From NCBI GenBank assembly GCA_902494765.1, contig CABUUK010000064.1:1-8760 (forward strand): DNA of 8,760 nucleotides, written 5' to 3'. The DNA comes from an uncultured Collinsella sp. (GTDB lineage: Bacteria; Actinomycetota; Coriobacteriia; Coriobacteriales; Coriobacteriaceae). A program made the translations under genes and the position numbers. Positions 5,251 through 8,760 of this stretch are shown here, one piece after another; positions within the stretch are counted from its first letter, which is position 1; every line of letters starts with the position of its first letter. The notes beneath the pieces were generated by a model. That model searched no databases. It was not told the origin of the DNA and saw nothing but the letters and a program-made list of their open reading frames with translations.

Positions 5251-6189
5251 ATGAGCAATGTTTACACGTCCATCGATCAGCTTATCGGCCACACCCCGCT
5301 TCTGGAGCTCACCCACTTCGAGGCCGACGAGGACCTCAAGGCCCGTGTGCTCGTCAAATTGGAATACTTCAACCCCGCCGGGTCCGTTAAAGACCGCGTC
5401 GCCAAGAACATGATTGACGAGGCCGAGAAGGCAGGCAAGCTCGTGCGCGGCGGCGACTACACCATCATCGAGCCCACGAGCGGCAACACCGGCGTCGGCA
5501 TCGCCTCGGTGGCGGCGGCTCGCGGCTACAAGGTGATCATCACCATGCCCGAGACCATGTCCGTCGAGCGCCGCAAGCTTATGCAGGCATGCGGCGCACA
5601 GCTCGTGCTCACCGACGGCTCCAAAGGCATGAAGGGCGCTATCGCCAAGGCCGAAGAGTTGCAGAAGGAGACCCCCAACAGCATCATCGCCGGCCAGTTT
5701 GTGAACCCCGCGAACCCGGCCATTCACAAGGCCACGACCGGCCCCGAGATCTGGGACGACACCGACGGCAAGGTCGACATCTTCGTCGCCGGCGTCGGCA
5801 CCGGCGGCACCGTGACCGGCGTGGGCGAGTTCCTCAAGGAGCAAAACCCCGAGATTCAGGTCGTCGCCGTCGAGCCCGCCACCTCCCCGGTGCTTTCCAA
5901 GGGTCAGGCCGGTCCGCACAAGATCCAGGGTATCGGCGCCGGCTTTGTGCCCGACGTCCTCGACACCCAGGTCTATGACGAGATCATCCCCGTCGAGAAC
6001 GAGGACGCTTTTGCCACCGGTCGCGCCGTGGGCCACAAGGAGGGCGTGCTCGTGGGCATTTCGTCCGGCGCCGCCGTGTGGGCCGCGCTGCAGCTGGCCA
6101 AGCGCCCCGAGAACGAGGGCAAAACTATCGTGGCCCTGCTGGCCGACACCGGCGAGCGCTACCTGTCCACGGCACTCTTCCAGGACTAG
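5251..6189 (+). CDS. cysK: Cysteine synthase A (O-acetylserine sulfhydrylase)
   Basis: This 312-residue fold-type II PLP enzyme makes cysteine from O-acetyl-L-serine and sulfide in the cytoplasm. Visible landmarks are the PLP lysine Lys47 in GSVKDRVAKNM, the substrate loop PTSGNTG at 75-81, the phosphate-binding GTGGT at 183-187, GISSGAA at 269-275 with the serine that contacts the PLP ring nitrogen, and the family-typical end GERYLSTALF. Length fits CysK (about 310), and there is no C-terminal regulatory domain as in cystathionine beta-synthase. The ATG at 5251 has a GGAGG 6 nt upstream. The gene is divergent from an Rrf2 regulator, suggesting control by cysteine, sulfide or iron-sulfur status. 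No cysE (serine acetyltransferase) is adjacent. CysM-type use of other sulfur donors cannot be excluded from sequence alone, but the motifs favour CysK. Confidence 0.96.
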   Translation: MSNVYTSIDQLIGHTPLLELTHFEADEDLKARVLVKLEYFNPAGSVKDRVAKNMIDEAEKAGKLVRGGDYTIIEPTSGNTGVGIASVAAARGYKVIITMPETMSVERRKLMQACGAQLVLTDGSKGMKGAIAKAEELQKETPNSIIAGQFVNPANPAIHKATTGPEIWDDTDGKVDIFVAGVGTGGTVTGVGEFLKEQNPEIQVVAVEPATSPVLSKGQAGPHKIQGIGAGFVPDVLDTQVYDEIIPVENEDAFATGRAVGHKEGVLVGISSGAAVWAALQLAKRPENEGKTIVALLADTGERYLSTALFQD

Positions 6190-6289
6190 CGTCTACCGCC
6201 GAACCGATGAGCCCATGGCACGCCGGTCTCCCCTCTCTTCTGGCGGCCTGAGCCCATCTCGTTAGGGTGTCCCACGAAGCACCCGAACT

Positions 6290-6298
6290 TGCTACAAT
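6290..6298 (+). promoter_or_regulatory. Extended -10 promoter for mnmA
   Basis: TGCTACAAT joins an extended -10 TGC with a near-consensus TACAAT (6293-6298). No convincing -35 exists 16-18 nt upstream (TCCCAC region), so it would be an extended -10 promoter like that of yerC. Transcription would start near 6304-6305, inside the 5' arm of the terminator hairpin that follows. The leader to the mnmA ATG would be about 66 nt. Confidence 0.6.
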
Positions 6299-6302
6299 GT
6301 CT

Positions 6303-6341
6303 GCGGCGCGGAACCAGCCTCCCGCGCCGCTTTTCTTTTTT
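6303..6341 (+). terminator. Terminator after cysK, overlapping the mnmA transcription start
   Basis: GCGGCGCGG (6303-6311) and CCGCGCCGC (6322-6330) form a perfect 9-bp GC stem with a 10-nt loop, followed by TTTTCTTTTTT. It is a textbook intrinsic terminator lying 113 nt after the cysK stop codon and 30 nt before mnmA. RNA from cysK contains the whole stem. RNA from the mnmA promoter would begin about 1-2 nt inside it and keep only a 7-8-bp stem, so it could act as a weaker attenuator for mnmA. Confidence 0.88.
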
Positions 6342-6370
6342 GGCCGCATGCCACCAAGGAGAACCTCCCC

Positions 6371-7471
6371 ATGCACAACAAGCGCGTGCTCGTCGCCATG
6401 AGCGGCGGCGTCGATTCCAGCGTGACCGCGTACCTGCTCAAAAGCCAGGGCTACGAATGCGTCGGCGCCACCATGCGCCTCACCTGCCCCGCACCCGATC
6501 CCGCCACAGGCATGAGCAAGGTCGACCGCGACATCGCCGACGCGAAGGCCGTTGCCGAGCGCATCGGCATCCCCCACCACGTGCTCGACCTGCAGCAGAC
6601 GTTCGACCGCAGCGTGATCGAGCGCTTTGTGACCGCCTACCAGGAGGGGCTGACGCCCAACCCCTGCATCATCTGCAACCGTCACATTAAGTTTGGCGCG
6701 CTACTGGACGCCGCGCTGGACATGGGCTGCGACTATATCGCCACGGGCCATTACGCCAAGACGAGCCAGGCGCCCGACGGCACGTGGCAGCTGCATCGCG
6801 GCGAGGACCCCAAAAAAGACCAGAGCTATTTTTTGTATTCGCTCACGCAGGAGCGCCTCGCGCACACGATCTTTCCGCTGGCAGGTCTGGACAAAGAGCG
6901 CGATGTGCGCCGCATAGCTGCCGAGCAGGGCTTTACCAACGCCAAGAAGGCCGAAAGCGAAGACATCTGCTTCATTCCCGACGGCGACTACGCAGGCTAT
7001 ATCGAGCGCCGCTGCGGACATCCTGCCGCGCCGGGCGACATCGTATGGCGCGATGGCAGCGTGGTCGGGCGTCACAACGGCGCGCTGCGCTACACCATTG
7101 GTCAGCGCAAGGGCCTGGGCGTCGCGATGGCACACCCCGTATACGTGACGGGCGTCGACGCCGCCAGCAACACCGTCCACCTGGGCGAGGCAGAGGACCT
7201 GACGGCCGCCGCGCTCACGGCCGATGAGTGGATCTGGAGCGCGCCGGACACGCGCATGGAGGCCGAGCTGGACGCCGGCGGCATTCGCGTGGGCGCCAAG
7301 TACCGCTACCGCCAGAAAGACCAGGCGGCGACCCTCACGCGTGGCGAAGACGGGCAGATGCTGCTGACCTTTGACGAGCCCCAGCGCGCCATCGCCCCCG
7401 GCCAAGCCGTCGTAGTCTACCGCGGCGACATCGTCCTCGGCGGCGGCACCGTGACTGCCGCCATCAAGTAG
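6371..7471 (+). CDS. mnmA: tRNA-specific 2-thiouridylase MnmA
   Basis: This 366-residue enzyme puts sulfur on uridine 34 of the tRNAs for Lys, Glu and Gln, using ATP and persulfide sulfur passed on from cysteine desulfurase. Landmarks are the PP-loop SGGVDSS at 11-17, NPCIICNRHIKF around 97-108 with catalytic Cys102, TGHYAK at 125-130, KDQSYFL at 149-155, and the second catalytic Cys200 in ESEDICFIPDGDY. Then comes YTIGQRKGLG at 241-250, leading into the C-terminal beta-barrel. Both cysteines fall where E. coli MnmA has Cys102 and Cys199, and length is the same, so it looks complete and active. The ATG at 6371 has AAGGAG 9 nt upstream. It follows cysK on the same strand but behind a strong terminator, with its own likely promoter. 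Its partner cysteine desulfurase is not in the window. Confidence 0.97.
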   Translation: MHNKRVLVAMSGGVDSSVTAYLLKSQGYECVGATMRLTCPAPDPATGMSKVDRDIADAKAVAERIGIPHHVLDLQQTFDRSVIERFVTAYQEGLTPNPCIICNRHIKFGALLDAALDMGCDYIATGHYAKTSQAPDGTWQLHRGEDPKKDQSYFLYSLTQERLAHTIFPLAGLDKERDVRRIAAEQGFTNAKKAESEDICFIPDGDYAGYIERRCGHPAAPGDIVWRDGSVVGRHNGALRYTIGQRKGLGVAMAHPVYVTGVDAASNTVHLGEAEDLTAAALTADEWIWSAPDTRMEAELDAGGIRVGAKYRYRQKDQAATLTRGEDGQMLLTFDEPQRAIAPGQAVVVYRGDIVLGGGTVTAAIK

Positions 7472-7485
7472 TCCCATCCCCTTCA

Positions 7486-7556
7486 TAAGTTGCGGTGAAA
7501 TAGGGACTGTTTAAACGTTTAAAACCGCCAAACAGTCCCTATTTCACCGCAACTTA
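7486..7556. repeat. Perfect 27-bp-arm palindromic element between convergent genes
   Basis: Arm 7486-7512 (begins TAAGTTGCGGTGAAATAGGG) and arm 7530-7556 are perfect inverted copies around a 17-nt loop. A second perfect palindrome, TTTAAACGTTTAAA (7510-7523), straddles the end of the left arm. Transcribed from either side it would give a very stable hairpin, but neither side has the T-run of an intrinsic terminator. It lies 14 nt after the mnmA stop codon and about 50 nt from the convergent M42 gene. Perfect arm identity suggests recent origin or active maintenance; it is a candidate non-autonomous mobile or REP-like repeat. Confidence 0.9.
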
Positions 7557-7563
7557 GAGAGGA

Positions 7564-7599
7564 CGGCCTCGGTCGGTACTGCCGTATCAGCCGAGGCCG
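7564..7599 (-). terminator. Hairpin after the M42 peptidase gene, possible terminator
   Basis: CGGCCTCGG (7564-7572) pairs perfectly with CCGAGGCCG (7591-7599) around an 18-nt loop that has its own CGG/CCG pairing. It lies 8 nt after the stop codon of the minus-strand M42 gene. On that strand only TCCTCTCT follows, a poor U-tract, so termination efficiency is doubtful. Confidence 0.5.
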
Positions 7600-7607
7600 C
7601 TGCATCG

Positions 7608-8636
7608 CTAGCGCTGTACGTAGGCTCGGACCAGCTCGTAGGTGTTGCGCACGCCGTCCATGTGGCTGCGCTCGTAGTTGTGGCTCGCATACACGCCGGG
7701 GCCGATCAGGCCGTGACGGATGTCGTAGCCGGCAGAGAGCGTGGCCTCGACGTCCGAGCCGTAATGCGGGTACACGTCGATGGCGTAATCGAGCTCAAGC
7801 TCGCGCGCGATATTGGACAGCGTGGTCACCAGGTCGTAGTTGTAGGGGCCGCCCGAATCCTTGGCACAAATCGAAACCATGCGCTCGGTGCAGCCCAGAT
7901 CATCGCCCACGCAGCCCATGTCAACACTGATCATCTCGCGCGTGTCGGCCGGCACGAAGGCGCCGCCGTGGCCGACCTCCTCGTACACGGTAAAGAGCAG
8001 CGACACCTTGCGCGAAAGCGACACCTCGCCGTCAGCAACGGCGCGGGCCAGACCCAGCAGAATCGACGCCGACAGCTTGTCATCCAGGAAGCGACTCTTA
8101 ATGTAGCCGCTCTCCGTCACCGTGGTACGCGGATCCATAGCGATGATGTCGCCGGTCTGAATGCCCAGCTCAAGCACGTCATCCTTACTGTCGACATTCT
8201 CATCGAGCAGGATTTCCATGTTCTTCTCGATGGTCTTGACCGGCTCGTCGGCCACGTGCGCCGAAGGCTCGGTGTTGAGGACCACGCCCGTGTACACATT
8301 GCCGTCACGCGTGTAGACGGTGCAGTTCTCGCCATCGGCCGTAGACCACTGATGTCCACCAAGCGTCGTGGGACGCAAACGGCCATTGTCCTTAATGGAG
8401 CGCACCATGGCGCCCAGGGTATCGACATGGCTCGCCAGTACGAGCGGCTCACCCTCGCCACCAAGTTCAACGAGCACGTTACCCTTATTAGAACGCTCAG
8501 GCCCAAACCCCATATCGCGCAGGGTCTCCATCAGATAATCAGTCGCCGCACGGGTATAGCCCGTCGGCGAAGCAATCGAGGTAAGCGCCTTCAGCTGGTC
8601 AGTAATATAGGAGAGCGTAGAATCCATCTTGGACAC
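7608..8636 (-). CDS. M42-family metallo-aminopeptidase
   Basis: This cytoplasmic two-metal peptidase has about 342 residues from the chosen start. Metal and catalytic motifs, in order, are SHVDTLG (His70, Asp72), RFLDDKLSA (Asp185/186), VYEEVGHGG (catalytic Glu219 and metal Glu220), ISVDMG (Asp239), and a final histidine in SHNYERSHMDG (His319 or His325). M42 enzymes usually form large tetrahedral complexes that trim peptides. The C-terminal HYGSD and SHxYERSHxD pattern differs from the common RYxHSPxE of glutamyl aminopeptidase or endoglucanase-type members. It recalls, from memory, the subgroup found in NAGGN osmoprotectant clusters, but none of those partner genes is visible. Start choice: AAAGGG followed by GTGA lies 8 nt before a GTG at 8636 but 17 nt before the ATG at 8627, so GTG is preferred; the ATG gives 339 residues. 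It converges on mnmA. Confidence 0.9.
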   Translation of the reverse strand: MSKMDSTLSYITDQLKALTSIASPTGYTRAATDYLMETLRDMGFGPERSNKGNVLVELGGEGEPLVLASHVDTLGAMVRSIKDNGRLRPTTLGGHQWSTADGENCTVYTRDGNVYTGVVLNTEPSAHVADEPVKTIEKNMEILLDENVDSKDDVLELGIQTGDIIAMDPRTTVTESGYIKSRFLDDKLSASILLGLARAVADGEVSLSRKVSLLFTVYEEVGHGGAFVPADTREMISVDMGCVGDDLGCTERMVSICAKDSGGPYNYDLVTTLSNIARELELDYAIDVYPHYGSDVEATLSAGYDIRHGLIGPGVYASHNYERSHMDGVRNTYELVRAYVQR

Positions 8637-8701
8637 CAAAGTCACCCTTTCATATCGAATTAAACCCACAGCAACAATACCACCGCGAACCATCTTTTTA
8701 C

Positions 8702-8760
8702 TTAGCGAGATAACCCATTGAGCTCCTCAGAACTGCGCCCGCCACGATAACGAGCCGGCG
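8702..8760 (-). CDS. Possible C-terminal end of an unidentified minus-strand gene (runs off the right edge)
   Basis: One minus-strand frame is open from the right edge to a TAA at 8704-8702 and ends in PARYRGGRSSEELNGLSR. A second frame is also open to a TAA at 8700-8698, ending LRSSMGYLAK, with richer G/C third positions. With only about 20 codons neither can be identified, and either or both may be non-coding. If a gene does end here, only 65 nt separate it from the M42 start, with no terminator between, so the two could be one transcript. Confidence 0.3.
   Translation of the reverse strand, partial: PARYRGGRSSEELNGLSR

Noticed and set aside
5140..6036. 298-residue minus-strand open frame opposite cysK
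   Set aside because: Low-complexity Gly/Asp/Leu/His-rich composition and full overlap with a certain cysK gene and its promoter.
6701..7486. 261-residue minus-strand open frame opposite mnmA
   Set aside because: Shadow frame of a well-supported enzyme; no domain resemblance.
7662..8663. 333-residue plus-strand open frame opposite the M42 gene
   Set aside because: The minus strand holds all M42 metal motifs in order; the plus-strand product has no family pattern.

Overview
The window reads as ordinary chromosome from a high-GC Gram-positive bacterium, most likely an intestinal Coriobacteriia member resembling Collinsella. This rests on strong G/C third positions, clear GGAGG-type ribosome binding sites, extended -10 promoters of the form TGCTACA(A/C)T, an AddAB-type pair in which AddB has degenerate motifs, and palindromic intergenic elements carrying a TTTGGGGACGG core. 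The genus is an inference from general recall, not from a search.

Left part (1-3738, all minus strand): the first 32 codons of a UvrD/AddA-type helicase (cut by the window edge), a 1038-residue AddB-like PD-(D/E)XK nuclease 3 nt upstream of it, and a separate small gene for a YerC/YecD (TrpR-like) regulator with its own promoter and a C(UUCG)G terminator. A 34-bp-arm imperfect palindrome lies between the terminator and addB.

Middle part (3739-6189): a roughly 320-bp intergenic region, a small plus-strand membrane protein of the PF04020 'phage holin' family (YvlD-like, probably not a true holin), a strong bidirectional terminator, and a short palindrome next to the stop codon of a minus-strand Rrf2-family regulator with four cysteines. 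An AT-rich divergent control region follows, then plus-strand cysK (cysteine synthase). The divergent Rrf2/cysK layout suggests local control of cysteine synthesis by a possibly iron-sulfur-sensing Rrf2 protein.

Right part (6190-8760): a terminator whose 5' arm overlaps the likely start of a promoter in front of mnmA (tRNA 2-thiouridylase, which uses sulfur ultimately drawn from cysteine, so cysK, the Rrf2 regulator and mnmA form a loose sulfur theme). Next come a perfect 27-bp-arm palindrome between convergent genes, an M42-family metallopeptidase on the minus strand, and perhaps the very end of another minus-strand gene at the right edge.

No rRNA, tRNA, CRISPR array, insertion sequence or prophage is visible. 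No clearly new multi-gene system stands out. The least explained parts are the three intergenic palindromes, the cysK/Rrf2 control region, the promoter-terminator overlap before mnmA, and the loss of conserved motifs in AddB.
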